A stretch of DNA of 64,000 nt from Blastobasis lacticolella (taxonomy: Eukaryota > Arthropoda > Insecta > Lepidoptera > Blastobasidae). Numbering within the stretch: the first letter of the stretch is position 1; the number at the start of each line of letters is the position of its first letter. The translations under genes were made by a program, and so were the position numbers. The stretch is from contig LR990057.1 of NCBI GenBank assembly GCA_905147135.1, positions 3,410,001-3,474,000 of the forward strand. Reading direction: 5' to 3'. The notes under the pieces are model-generated. The model was given only the letters and a program-made list of their open reading frames with translations, was not told the origin of the DNA and ran no database searches. Below are positions 12,000 to 22,600 of this stretch, piece after piece.

Positions 12000-12393
12000 G
12001 ACGTGTACTACAACGCTGGTTTTCAGTGGGCCCACCAACCACCCGGAAACACCGCACAGTCAGCAATATACCTGCTCTTTTCGTATAGTTTGATATCGTT
12101 GATAAATAAATATATCATCGCACCGCTCGCCACCGACATCCGGGAGTTCATCCTCACACCATGGAGCCAAATTGGTCGCGAACTGTGCGGTTCCAAAGAA
12201 ACTTTTTCCCACGCACACTAAGGTTGTGGAATGAACTACCTGGAGAGTACAACATGGAGTTCTTCAAGAAAGGGGTAAAAGGGTTTTTACGGAGTCGGCA
12301 ACGCGTGAGTGATGCCCCTGGTATTGCAAACGTCCATAGGCTGCGGTTACTGCTTGCCATCAGGCAGGCCGTAAGCTTGTTTTCCGCCTTAGT
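12000..12393 (+). mobile_element. LINE 3' end forming the inner right foldback arm
   Basis: Plus-strand open frame 12161-12400 reads a LINE ORF2 C-terminus (WNELPG, then EFFKKGVKGFL). The upstream part through ~12120 matches the LINE at 10331 ('ccgggagttcatcctcacac'), so it extends further 5' than the copy in the left arm. The last ~150 bases pair with 11204-11341. Confidence 0.75.
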
Positions 12394-12494
12394 GATATAA
12401 AATAAATATATAAATACGTAATATATCGTGAAATTTATAAATATAAGCGGCAACTCATGAGTAGTAAGTGTGTACAACATTTAGCGACTTATAT

Positions 12495-12666
12495 AGTGAT
12501 ATTTTACAATGTGGACATTTTGCAACCTGGACATTTTGCAACCGGGACATTTTGCAACCTGGACATTTTGCAACTTGGACATTATGCAACCTGGACATTT
12601 TGCAACTTGGACATTTTGCGACTTGGACATTTTTTTACCAGTGGACATTTTGCAACTGGGACATTT
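12495..12666. repeat. 16-bp satellite in the right foldback arm
   Basis: Mirror image of the left-arm satellite, in the same unit order and with the same variant units. The two arms were therefore copied from one another, or homogenised, recently. Confidence 0.9.
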
Positions 12667-12725
12667 TGAGACTAAACGAACTGTGTGTCTCGCTTACTTC
12701 AACGCAAAGTGAAAAAGTACGATAG

Positions 12726-13061
12726 AGCTTGTACTATCGATATGAAGAATTAGAATGATTACATAATAATCGTTTTAAATTTAAGTTATAATTTGTAGTG
12801 AGTAGCGTATTAATTGTAATTATTTATAAGTGTTTAGTTAGAGTTTTGCAGTAAGTATTACTTCGTCCCATTAATCATAGAAATGCATATGAATCGTACC
12901 GTCCCAACAAGTAATTTAAAATCGACAATACCTGCTTGTACGTGAGTCATAAAACCTTGAATTAACATTGAAAATAGATTGAATGGTAATTGCCCATTGT
13001 TTGTGGTTGATTAGATTACACAAGGGTGCATTCGTTATTATTTTTTATTAATATTGTGTTT
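12726..13061. other. AT-rich stretch, nothing seen
   Basis: No gene, RNA or repeat recognised. Confidence 0.5.
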
Positions 13062-13300
13062 CGGGCGCGGTCCGGCTCTGCCTGGCATTGTCGGGCGCTG
13101 CCCGGCTCTGTCTGGCATTGTCGGGCGCTGCCCGGCTTCGTCTGGTATTGTCTGGCATGGTCCGGCCGTGGTCTGCGTGGGGTTGGTGGGCCCGGCCAAC
13201 GTGTCACTGTGTTTCCTTCCTACTTTCCTACCCCCCTCATTTTTAACTATTGAAAAATATATATTAAATGTCCAAATCAATAAAGAAGTTTTGAGTTGAG
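13062..13300 (+). mobile_element. Retroelement tail with 30-bp GC-rich minisatellite
   Basis: Positions 13068-13170 hold about 3.5 units of 30 bp (core 'tctggcattgtcgggcgctg'). The rest, 'cactgtgtttccttcctact' to 'tcaataaagaag', matches the reverse complement of 58262-58400. With its AT-rich end this looks like the 3' end of a non-LTR element. The 30-bp units give open frames with repeats of 10 residues on both strands; these are artefacts. Confidence 0.65.
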
Positions 13301-14078
13301 AAAAGTGGAACCCATAATATTGTAAAGAAATAAGGCGAAGCACTCTTAACAAACATACATTTTATATTAGTTGAGGACTTTGTCAAAGGTAACCGCCACG
13401 GTAATATCAAAAGCTTAATGCTCGTATCACCTAATTATCATTAGGCCTAAGTTCAAAATGTCTAAGTTCTATAAATGTTTATATAAAATTATAAGCTGAG
13501 TAATTTATTCTCTATTCGATATTCCAGCACCATAACCAATGTTTTTAGTTTAACCATCAAAGGCTACATTGGAGGCTTTTGAGGCGACTCAAAATGCAAA
13601 TATCAAAGGTTGTACGTCACGATAAGAAATTTGTACAAGGACTTAAGCAAATAAGCGTAAATAAGGAGCTTGTACAATGAAATGATAAGCGGATGATAGA
13701 TAATTTTATCTGTGATGTTTAGAATTGATTGTGTATTTCTGTGTAGCACTGAATACCGTCATTACGGTGATTGATACGAACAAGATAGCCCGCAATCAAT
13801 CGCTTATGAATAGGAGAAAGTTGTTGTGTATATAGGTAGATGTCTGTATTGTATATGGGCTAAGTTGTTCTGTATTGAATGTGAGCGGAGATGTAATAGC
13901 GACTGTTCTTAAATAGAGTGATTTATTGGGTTATTTTATTGAATGAAAGGTTGCGATTGAGGTAGCTACGAGCTAATCGTCATATTGGTTGAGGCGATTT
14001 CGTAAAGGTTTATTGTCGGTGTTGTTACCAAAGCTTAAGGTATTAATCGTCTAGATTTCGTTGCGGGACTGATTACTG
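13301..14078. other. No gene seen
   Basis: AT-rich, no recognisable coding or repeat signal. Confidence 0.45.
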
Positions 14079-14166
14079 CGATGGCTCAGCGACCCAAAGT
14101 GGATCTTGGCCTCCGTCACCAGAGATCGCCACCTCTTCCTATCCTGCGCCATCTCCTGCCAACTGC
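14079..14166 (-). mobile_element. LINE ORF2 C-terminal fragment
   Basis: The minus strand reads MAQDRKRWRSLVTEAKIHFG followed by SLSHRS. This matches the A-x-DR-x-x-WR pattern found at the very C-terminus of RTE/Jockey-type reverse-transcriptase polyproteins in insects. About 30 codons survive. A second, different example is at 33228-33345. Confidence 0.6.
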
Positions 14167-15036
14167 GGGACTGATAACGGTTACAAACTAAAAAAACTAC
14201 GAGTAGCTTTCCACCCGCGGTTACCTTTTCGGACCAGACAGTTGAGTTCTCAAAATGTTAAGTCTGCGAAAAGTTTAATTTGCAGAATGCTTAATCCCAA
14301 AATGTAGAATTATCATTTCCCAAAAAGTTGAATCCCAAGATAACTATGATCAAAAATCTTTTTAATTCCTCAGGTAGATTATTAAAAATATTAGACATGT
14401 ATTTTTTCTGAACGCCGATACAGTGCGTTTGACGCCCGCGTCTATTTATATCTTACGAGCTTACGAGTCAAGAGGAATAAAAAGTAGCTTATGACCATCT
14501 TCAGGTGCCAAGCTATCTACCTCCATATCCAATTTCGTCAAAACCACTAGGTTTAGCCGTGAAAGCGTATCAGGCGGGATTAGCTCATGTCGTACAATGT
14601 CGTACGTCGAAAACAGCATTTTCATGCGGGATTCTTTTTTTCCCCAGAATCTAAAGTAATCTGTGTTACTTGAGAATATAAACCGACTGTTTATGAGACT
14701 GCTAAGCCGCTCCCATTCTTATCACGAAAGCCTTGAAGCTAAAACTCCCAACAAATGTTTTTATGAATAAATGTACATACAGGTTATGCTATGAACGTGT
14801 GTATAAATAAATGACAGCTAAATGTCAGCAACAAATTCGATCGTCCTTCCTATCCTTGAAAATATTAAAACTCGCTTTTGCCCACGACTTCTTCGTTAAA
14901 TTCGGTTTTTACGTTGAGAACTATATTCGGGATAAATTATAGCCTACGTGCTATTCTGGTTTATAACCTAGATTACTGCTTAACATAATCTATATCCGTT
15001 TTAACTCGCGTTCTTTACACATATTATTATATTAGA

Positions 15037-15165
15037 CGGGACTTATACGCGACGTACCTTTTCGATTTGTTTTCCCGACGTTTCGGTTGCGTTACACCCA
15101 CTGTGGTCACGAGACGACTGCCGTGGAGAGGTGACAGCTGCGGTGATGTGCTGGTAGACTCCTAC
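15037..15165. repeat. Dispersed repeat piece ('ttcccgacgtttcggttg')
   Basis: The block 'gttttcccgacgtttcggtt' with 'cccactgtggtcacg' is, from general knowledge, a common interspersed sequence of moth and butterfly genomes. Only one copy is in this window, so the call rests on recognition rather than on local comparison. Confidence 0.45.
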
Positions 15166-15265
15166 CCTCACATGGAATTGCCAATTTGTTGTTTTGTCAG
15201 TAGTTTTTGTATGAGGGTGTAATAAATGTCCTTACAAACTTCCGCATTTATAATATTGGTAGGAT
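15166..15265 (+). repeat. Dispersed repeat piece, also at 60290-60390
   Basis: Shares 'cagtagtttttg', 'acaaact' and 'gcacttataa/gcatttataa...ttggtaggat' in the same order with 60305-60388. Probably the 3' end of a small non-autonomous element. Confidence 0.5.
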
Positions 15266-15317
15266 AATGGATTAGGTATGTTAGGTTTATCTCATCTACC
15301 GTAACAAATCTTATCAG

Positions 15318-15480
15318 TTTTAACCCCCGACAAAAAATAGGGGTTTTATAAGTTGTGTGTATCTGTGGCTTTGTGTATCTGCGGCATCATAACTCCCAAA
15401 CGGTTGGAATGATCTGGATGCAGTTTACTCTATATTTAAAGGTCTGTTTAGAATCGGTAGTTTTAAAAAAATTATTTATT
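15318..15480 (+). repeat. Repeat family H copy
   Basis: Starts 'taacccccgacaaaaaatag' and continues with 'gtgtgtatctgtggc' and 'atcataactcccaaacgg'. Other copies: 16640-16745, 18805-18965, 21770-21848, 26800-27065 (-), 29555-29670 (-), 38500-38610, 46120-46275 (-), 46940-47160 (-). The typical core is 'catcgtagctcccgaacgga'. Class uncertain, non-coding. Confidence 0.6.
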
Positions 15481-15941
15481 TAATATTTATTGCACGCAAT
15501 ATCTTTATAATTCTTTTCTTAATACAGAGATATAACATAGATATAACGGACACAACGGACACTACTTATTTCTATAATAAATTTCTTCCAGCAGGCCTAT
15601 AGAACGGAAATGTTTAGCTAAGAAATAATAATAATAATAAAAAAAAAAAATGCAGATATGTCGTGCACAATTAATTACTTATTATACATTAATATAACAA
15701 TTAATAAATATTTGAGTTTAAATAAATTTGGTCGGAGGTTGTTCGACTTTTTATGTCGGTAAGGTTGTATCTGTACGGCAATGGGTCTTAAATTCTTGAT
15801 ACTTGGTGCCCGAGAATTAGGCCTTACTCGTAACCTCCCATTTTGGTATTCTGGCGTGTTGCCGATTGGCAGCTGACATTATCAGGTGCAAAGCTCAACA
15901 CTACTGCATATGGAGTACATTCTTCGGCCAGCCGAGTGTGT

Positions 15942-16279
15942 CATCTTGGCGTTATGTCCCGGTTGTGCACACGCGCGAGGGTCCAGGGTCCACCTTGACC
16001 ATGATCCAGAATTTGGCATATTAGGTAATTACAGTGGAGCGACTGCAATCTGACATCCGTGATCCTATTCACAGGGGAACCTGACCAGATTGGATCAAAG
16101 TTACACATTCAGTCGCAGGTTTCATCACTATGATTTTCCTCACCGTAAGAGCATCGATTGGTGTTCCACTAATGGACACAACTCAGAATAAAGTCATTGG
16201 TACATGGCCGCACTGTTCGAACCCGGTACCTCTCGCTTACGAGTCGGATACGTTAACCACGAGGCCACTGACGCTCATC
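15942..16279 (-). mobile_element. SINE-A, near full length
   Basis: Minus-orientation copy with all blocks from the 'tcatcttggcgtta' 3' end to the tRNA-like head at ~16205-16279. The head keeps a B-box ('ggttcgaac' on the minus strand) and an A-box region 'ggcctcgtggttaacg', so the internal RNA polymerase III promoter is largely present, though mutated. Confidence 0.85.
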
Positions 16280-16494
16280 GGCCAGCCAAGTCATGCTGAG
16301 TAAAGAACCCGAGTCAACATACCGATAAGTGTTAACATACTTATGTACCTAAATGTCAAGTAGGTAAGTAGATAGGTGACATACTCACGCGTACCTCAGA
16401 TGCAAAAATAAAGAATGTTACTCGCTCCATCGCTGTTTAAATTAGATGTGCTGTGTCTGATTCTACTTGGCATCATATTTTATGCCAAATTAAT

Positions 16495-16610
16495 CAATTT
16501 TTGTCTAATTCTGCATTTGACTGATTCTGCATTTGCCCGATTCTACCTTTAACTAATTCAGCATTCGAGCGAATGTATAATTGACTGATTCTACATTTGG
16601 TTCTGTAGCT
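16495..16610. repeat. Degenerate ~20-bp tandem repeat
   Basis: The phrase 'tgactgattctgcattt' or variants ('cccgattctaccttt', 'taattcagcattc', 'tgactgattctacattt') recurs about five times. A short imperfect satellite. Confidence 0.6.
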
Positions 16611-16639
16611 TCTTTTCATTTACCACTGACGAAACAAGG

Positions 16640-16745
16640 TGAATGTTTTAAGTCTGACGTGTGTATTTGTGGATCTGTGTCTGTCTGTAGCATCGTAGCT
16701 GCCGAATGGATGGACATATTTCGATGCGGTTTTCTTAATTTTAAA
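16640..16745 (+). repeat. Repeat family H copy
   Basis: Contains 'gtgtgtatttgtggatctgt', 'catcgtagctgccgaatgga' and 'tcgatgcggttttctt', the family-H core. Confidence 0.65.
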
Positions 16746-17063
16746 GTTCGTTTAAGTCGGTAACAAACCCGATAATATTTGTAATGAATAACCACGAAAG
16801 TCATAAAACCCTTTCAACTTGCCCAAACGACAATATTGTTCACAAATCACGAATTCACGAGGTTACACAAACCGACGTCAATTAATTAGTACCCGCCCAC
16901 ACTTTATGTACTCAACTAAACAGACTTCCGCACGAGGTGGCGTGCTAAAATAGAACGAAGTGCTAGCAGAACCTGCGAACGTACCTGCTTTGAATATAAA
17001 TAACATGTATTTCGTGTAAAGAAGATGTTCGTCTGACTCTAAGATAATAGTCGTTCTAGGTAT

Positions 17064-17190
17064 AGCTAGTGTCAAATAAGAAGTGACTTGGCGGGTCACG
17101 TCGTTCGACTTGCGCTGCATAAGATTACCTGCGCGAAATCCCCTCCACTGCCATTTGACAAGTCTCTTTTTTCATGACGCGGGTTATACA
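17064..17190 (+). mobile_element. MITE family E copy 1
   Basis: Starts 'tatagctagtgtcaaataag' and ends near 'tgacgcgggttatac'. The 'agtgacttg' near the start and 'caagtctcttttttca' near the end are imperfect inverted repeats. Three more copies are in this window (22255, 36745, 63583), so it is an interspersed element of ~120-128 bp. Too small to code for anything. Confidence 0.75.
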
Positions 17191-18263
17191 TTGTATGATG
17201 ATAATGTACTAGCTGAATTGCCCGTTTTTCGTTTTAAGAATATTCAATTCGAACCAGACAGACATCGTTAGGTATCCATATACATTGTATTTATCTGTAA
17301 CATATAAACACAATGTACATTAGTTTATTTTAGTTTTTAACTCCTTAACAAACATTTCAATTTATTTTTTAGGTTTATGTGTATGTATATGTATGTTGTA
17401 TATAATATAATTTCGGCTATGTGGCTGCCGCGACTGGCGTGTGGATGGCCTAATCTGGATATCCTATTTTCACACACTTTTCGCAATAATTGCGACCGTA
17501 TTTTGCTAATATCTCACCGAATGTTGTGTTCGGCTCTGGGTTATCGGTATAAAGTGACTTGACATATCTCTCAGGAAATTAATTATTTAACGGAGTTAGA
17601 TCACACCATCTCGGTAGCCAACGTGAAATTATTCGTTGATGTTAATTCCTTTCTCCCTACAAAATTTTGTTCGGCGATGTAGCTCTCTTTTGGTAGAATG
17701 ATTAAGTTAATAAGGCTGAAATCATATTAAAACATAAATGCCACAAAATTATCTTACCAACAAAGCAAATTTCACTGTTTAATATTAAATACTTTTTCTT
17801 TGTTTTATTTCAATTTAAAGCCCTCCCGCCTCTAAAAAACATTCTTGACAAGACGCAAATGATTAAAAGACTCATTAAACAGAGCACTTTTACGCGAAAC
17901 TCCTTCCTTTGAACGTTATATTAGTTTCATTCTAACAGAATTAGTTTCTGAGGAAACCTTGATTAAATACAAGACCGCAAACTACAGTATTACAAGAGAA
18001 AATGGCGCTCAAAAGTAATTTAGCTCCGCTTCCGTGCGCTTTCATCTACAATGCACGCGGAACGCGGCTAGGGATCTAGGGACGCTAGCCTAGCCTAGAT
18101 TATATAGGTTACCTAGATGCATTCGGGTCACGCGAACACGGCTCCTTTAGTCCCCTTTGGAGCGGGTCGCCTGAATTATGAAATTGTGCCGACGGAATAT
18201 GAAAGGATGAGAACTCGTGTAAGGGGTTCACGCGGTAGGATTACAGTGCGCAGTGTCAAGAGT
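17191..18263. other. No gene seen; GC-richer patch at 18000-18250
   Basis: Positions ~18004-18245 are clearly more GC-rich than the flanks, with 'ctaggg' and 'gctagcctag' motifs, but no open frame with coding character or splice sites could be defended. Could be a decayed repeat or a regulatory patch. Confidence 0.35.
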
Positions 18264-18594
18264 TACGCTTAGATCTTTAAAACTACGCAACGGATTTTAA
18301 TGTTGTTTTCAACAATAGATAAAATGATTCAAGAGAAAGGTTTAAAAGTAGGAAAAAAGGGTAGTTAGGTAGGGATGAACGATGATGATGATGATGATAT
18401 ACGAGAACGAAGTCGCGTCGGGTCTACATAGTATAAAACAAAGTCGCTTCCCGCCGTTCTGTCCCTATGTACGCTTAGATATTTTAACTACCCAACGGAT
18501 TTTAATGCGATTTTAGAGTGATTCAAGACGAAGGTTTATAGGCTAGGACAATATGCGAACGAAGTCGCGGCGGGCCAGCTAGTCAGACTATATC
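18264..18594 (+). repeat. Two adjacent copies of repeat family G
   Basis: Copy one (18264-18432) contains 'tacgcttagatc', 'acggattttaatg' and ends 'gaacgaagtcgcgtcgggtc'. Copy two (18429-18594) begins 'atagtataaaacaaagtcgc' and ends 'gcgaacgaagtcgcggcggg'. A (gat)n microsatellite sits at 18383-18399. For the family see 28839-29075. Confidence 0.75.
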
Positions 18595-18804
18595 ACTGGC
18601 TAACTGGTACACCTACTGGGCCCTAACCCCGCCCCGACTCATGTAATATGGACGCCATGAATAATGCACGCATGATGAATCGCCGCCGCACTTGCATTTG
18701 CTATTCATTGCTGTAACAAACTGCTGTCTTTTATTGCAGCCGGTACTCGACCTTTGTTATGATTATGCTGTAATGGTAATATTATGTGGTAACGGTTGGT
18801 GCTC

Positions 18805-18965
18805 GAATTTTTAGCGCAAACCCACGGTGCAAAAAGAGGTGTTAGTTTGACCTGTTTATCTGAGGCTTTGTGTACCTGTCTGTGGCTTCGTAGCTCGCGA
18901 ATATATGGACCGATACGGTTGCGGCCATAAAAACTGGTCCAGCAATTTAAAATGGAAACCGATCC
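18805..18965 (+). repeat. Repeat family H copy, diverged
   Basis: 'gcaaacccacggtgcaaaaa', 'tgtgtacctgtctgtggct' and 'cgtagctcgcgaatata' follow the family-H order. Confidence 0.5.
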
Positions 18966-19295
18966 ATATAGGTTGCTCGTAAGCAAAAAGAACTAAAAAG
19001 TTTTTAAGCCGCAACCCTGCGGCACTATAGCAATATTATTTGCTACAGTAGGTAGACCGTGGATTTAGTTATAGACTATAGGTACAGATAGTAAATGCTG
19101 ATGTGTACTGTTCTTTTTAGCGTTATATGACGAGCGCTATATAGTTGATGTGCGTTTATGGCCACGGTGACATCTGTTCATCATTGACATTGGGCTTGGC
19201 ATTAGGCGTTGGTATAAATTTTGGCATGTTGCCGTGTGGTCCCCGGCGGCTGAATAGCATCAACCTCTTCCTCACACGTGTTTCGTGTATTACAA

Positions 19296-19630
19296 GCCTT
19301 GTAGCCCAGCCGTTGTATTTCGCCTGGGCTATAAGACGGGTTCGAATTCCACTGCGGCCATGTACCAAGGACTCTTTGTACATTAGTTGAATGCTAACCG
19401 ATGCTCTTACGGTGAGGGAAAACGTCGTGATGAAACCTGCACATTCAGGCTACTAAATGTGTAACCATGATCCAATCTGGTCAGGTTCTCCCGGTAGCAA
19501 GGTCACGGAGGTCATATGGGCAGTCGCTCCACTGTAATTATCTGATCTGCTAAATCCTGGATCATGGTCTAGGCGGACCGCGAGCCCTCGTGCGCGAGAG
19601 CACAACCGGGACATTAGGTCCAAGATGATT
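19296..19630 (+). mobile_element. SINE-A with an unusual head
   Basis: Plus-orientation body from 'gggttcgaattccactgcgg' through to 'attaggtccaagat'. The B-box is intact ('ggttcgaattcc'). Upstream of it the usual anticodon-stem part is replaced by 'gcccagccgttgtatttcgc', self-complementary with 'gcctgggct', so the head is rearranged compared with 49966-50053. Confidence 0.75.
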
Positions 19631-19930
19631 ATTTATTTTATAAGGCTTGTAATACACGGAACACGTGTGGGGAAGACGTTGAATTTAAATTTCTTGCGAA
19701 ATTTAATTATTGTAGGACTGTAGGTAATTGGTAAGTACCTGCTAACTTATACAGTCACTCTGTGACTATCTAAGTTGGCTTAATGTCATAAAACTTGATA
19801 CTCAAAAAGCAACTTTATCAAGATGTATCGATGATCTACCATCATGAAGTCATGTCTTACAGCACAGGTACAAGTACCTACATATATCATATAAAAATAC
19901 ATGTATATCGCCACAACCGAGAATGTGTTA

Positions 19931-20182
19931 GAGCTCGTCTAATCTAAAATGACGCGCCCCACTATCGCATGAACGAAACACAAGCAAGTTTAAAATATGG
20001 ACGCAATACATATACAAATGCCGTTGTAATTGGTCATTCAGTTGCCGGTGAAATTCAAACGTAGGAGCACGCGTCGTTCATTGGCTCCCACACAGATGAA
20101 GTGTCGTTATCAATATTTGCACTCACACATCGAAATCAACTAACTAAGTAGTGGGGCGCGTCATTTTAAACTAGACGAGCTC
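19931..20182. mobile_element. MITE family D copy 1 (252 bp, TA target duplication)
   Basis: Terminal inverted repeats of about 33 bp: left 'gagctcgtctaatctaaaat', right its near-exact reverse complement ending 'gacgagctc'. It is flanked by TA on both sides, the signature of Tc1/mariner-type insertion. The second copy at 40397-40647 differs at only a handful of positions. No open frame. Confidence 0.9.
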
Positions 20183-20640
20183 TACTAGTAAACTGATAGG
20201 AATTTAACTAAAAACGGGACCTTTCACACCAAAAGCTACGGCTTATGTTACATAATGAGGACATGCATATGTACATAATAAAACAACAATCTGCTTGTTG
20301 GGAATTTGTCCGACCTTCTCCGTACGTGCGGACGGTCTTTCGCCTAGACTATTTGCAGCATTTTTGTTATGCATTTTGAACACTTTTTCCTGCATTGCAA
20401 CAGGTTGCGAAACGTGACTGCCATGTCGGCTGAAAGACTACCCGCCTGCCAACAATGGATATTGGGTTTTTAAATATTAAATTTCTGTTTTGTTACAACC
20501 GAAATTCTCAATTTCTTGTAAGTGGCTAATCCGATTACTATGAAACTTTGTAGGTGATACCCCTATTATTATCCCTCATAGTCAATCATAGCAAATCCCT
20601 CTAGTCTTGGACTTTGGATGATTAGTTTTATTTTAAAATG
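20183..20640. other. No gene seen
   Basis: AT-rich sequence without recognisable coding or repeat content. Confidence 0.45.
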
Positions 20641-20850
20641 AATTGCCTAGGTTGGGGCACACGGACGGATCACCTGATGGAAAGTGGCCACAGTCGTTCA
20701 GGACATTCCAACCTAAGGGGGCGAATGCGGTGCCGGCCTTTGAGGTACCTGACATGCCTTTTGAAGAACCTCAAGTTGCAGTGCAGAGGAAAGACTTCGC
20801 TCATTCCACATCTTACACGTGCGTCGTAAACAGGGTCGTAATGCCTGTAC
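20641..20850 (-). mobile_element. LINE 3' end, 5'-truncated
   Basis: The minus strand reads 'RFFKRHVRYLKGRHR' near a position equivalent to other LINE tails here, preceded by 'PLHCNL'. At the left is the shared tail 'cacctgatggaaagtgg'. A dead fragment. Confidence 0.65.
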
Positions 20851-20877
20851 GTTAATTGGTTGTCAGTCATCTAGATC

Positions 20878-20911
20878 CGCCGATCAACAAAACCTTTTGG
20901 TTGATCGGCGA
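20878..20911. repeat. Short GC-containing hairpin
   Basis: 'cgccgatcaac' pairs with 'gttgatcggcg', and the A-run in the left arm pairs with 'tttt' in the right. The stem is ~15 bp with a single bulged base and almost no loop. Function unknown; no coding gene ends here. Confidence 0.6.
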
Positions 20912-21299
20912 CAACAGACCTCACTGTTCTGGTCGTAATAGCGTGTCGCAACGCGTGCTAGACGTTTGCATGTAATGACGCTGCTTATGCGAAATGCTGA
21001 ATAATGCATGTCGCGGCAACAGATGCAGCGTCGGGGACACTGAACCTCACCAGACAGTTTTCTGGGCACAAGTGTTTTAACCTCTCCGCAATTTTTTTAT
21101 GTTACACTGTTGACAAACCCCGCGTGCCTCTAAGGCTAAAAGACGATTGCAGCTAGTGAGATAAGGATGTATGGACGGGTGTGTGGATGGAGAGTAGGGA
21201 ACGAGTATGTAAGAGGATGCTTGAAATTGGCTCCAATTGGTGACAAAGTTCGAAGTAGCCGCTTGTTGGTTCCGCCATATTATGCGGAGAATATGTCAC

Positions 21300-21540
21300 C
21301 AATAGGGAATTGAATATGAATATGGATGGATACACAGGAAGAGGAAGATCAAGAAAACATTGATGGTTATTATGATGAGGCCTAAGGACATCAGCAACAC
21401 CTGGTGTTGATACTGTAGACAATGTTGAGTTAATGAGGAATATCAGAGCTTAAAGTGTGCGTGGAAATGACAGCGGATCGGGATGAAAGGAGAAAGGAAA
21501 CATACTGTGCCGACCCCAAATGAATAGGATAAGGGCAGGC
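21300..21540 (+). mobile_element. RTE-type LINE 3' end, decayed
   Basis: At ~21470-21519 the plus strand reads TADRDERRKETYCADPK and stop, with a frameshift just before. This resembles the DR-x-x-WR-x-x-T-x-x-ADPK terminus of RTE-like reverse transcriptases, but the Trp is lost. It is followed by 'aataggataagggcaggc', commonly seen after such ends. Confidence 0.6.
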
Positions 21541-21562
21541 AAATGATGCGGTAGACAAACAT

Positions 21563-21760
21563 AAGCGGGCCACCTGATTAAAAATGGTAACCGCCGCCTA
21601 AGGAAATCAGCAACACCAGGGCATCACTCTCTAACAAGACCTCTAATATACCTCTTGAAGGATCTCATGTCATAATCCGAAGGAACTATGGCTGAGAGAT
21701 CGTTACATTCGAAAAGCACGAGCGAGAAGCGTTATTTCCAACCGTCGTCGCGTAGACGCC
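21563..21760 (-). mobile_element. LINE 3' end, 5'-truncated
   Basis: 'gggccacctgattaaaaatg' and 'atcagcaacaccagggc' are the reverse complement of the tail at 4800-4880. 'atatacctcttgaaggatc' is the reverse complement of the segment coding the FK-x-YI-x-GL motif. Same LINE family as 4640-4893. Confidence 0.7.
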
Positions 21761-21769
21761 AACAAAATA

Positions 21770-21890
21770 CGAGTTTTGTGTTTAACGTGTGTATCTGTCT
21801 GTCTGTGGTATAGCATCGTAGCTCCGGAAGGGATAGATAGATAAATACACTCTGTATTGCACACAAAATTACAAAAAAATAAAATATAAC
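21770..21890 (+). repeat. Family H piece followed by (gata)n-ended repeat
   Basis: 21770-21848 is family H ('catcgtagctccggaaggga'). 21830-21890, 'gatagatagataaatacact...attgcacacaaaat', is shared with 42298-42345. The latter looks like the tail of an RTE element that ends in a short tetranucleotide repeat. Confidence 0.55.
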
Positions 21891-22254
21891 ATGTCTTTTC
21901 GTACATTGTGGGCAAAATTCGTAAATTGACCGATGTCTATGAGGTTTTCTTTATTTGAAAACCAGTTTTATCGACGTGGTTCATGAACAGCGTTACAGTA
22001 GTTTGGGAAATTCTTGAGTGTAGGTATATGTCTTGGGGAATTTGTCAGGGATTTTCCAACAATGTTATTGTTATTACGTTAAGTATGCTTTTCAAGGCTA
22101 AACGTCCTAGTATCGCTGCGACCATTAGGACTGATCTATTGGTGATCGCCTCTATCTTACAGTTCGGAGCTAATACCTACAGTTTCTATGAACTGTATAA
22201 TGTTATTGGCACTTGTCTTGCATCTCATCGAGTAGTAGCTACTGTACTGTTTAC

Positions 22255-22377
22255 AACTAGTGTCAAATAAGAAGAGACTTGGCGGGTCACGTGGTAAATT
22301 GCTTAGTAGTCGATTACCTACGCGAAATCTCCTCTACTGCCATTTGACAAGTCTCTTCCTTCATGACGCGGATTAAA
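22255..22377 (+). mobile_element. MITE family E copy 2
   Basis: 'ctagtgtcaaataagaagag' to 'ttcatgacgcggatta', matching copies at 17064, 36745 and 63583. Confidence 0.75.
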
Positions 22378-22504
22378 CCATTATAGGTGCTACGTTTGCG
22401 CATCAGGGCTTCGATTTTCATCCTATTGTTAACAGAATATCTAGTCCTTCGCATTGCTAATCTTCAAGTTTAACATGTGCTTGTTCGACTTACCATCTGT
22501 CAGT

Positions 22505-22600
22505 TGTCTAGTACCCATAATACCAGCTTTGCTTACTTTGGGGCTAGATAGCGTTGTGTGAGTTGTTCAAGCATATTTATTTAATATCTGTCTGTAAAGT
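22505..22600 (+). mobile_element. SINE-B 3' fragment
   Basis: 'agtacccataataccagctt', 'tgcttactttggggctagat' and 'gttgtgtgag' are the 3' half of SINE-B (see 49120-49375). Head absent. Confidence 0.8.

Larger units (their letters stand above)
10907..12686. mobile_element. Foldback-type transposable element with 8-bp target duplication
   Basis: The element proper is 10915-12678 (1,764 bp). It starts 'cgtttagtctcaaaatgtcc' and ends with the exact reverse complement. Both sides carry the identical octamer AACTGTGT (10907-10914 and 12679-12686), and the array sequence continues as expected after it. The arms are ~430 bp (10915-11341 and ~12242-12678) and nearly identical in the outer ~340 bp. Each arm holds a stack of 16-bp tandem repeats on the outside and a LINE 3' tail on the inside. 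The ~900-bp centre has no transposase frame, so it is non-autonomous. Arms built from short tandem repeats are the hallmark of Foldback elements in Drosophila. The 8-bp duplication alone does not fix the superfamily (hAT and relatives give 8). Confidence 0.85.

Noticed and set aside
13026..13253. Open frames on both strands with 10-residue repeats
   Set aside because: Produced by a 30-bp GC-rich minisatellite, a multiple of three, so frames stay open without selection.
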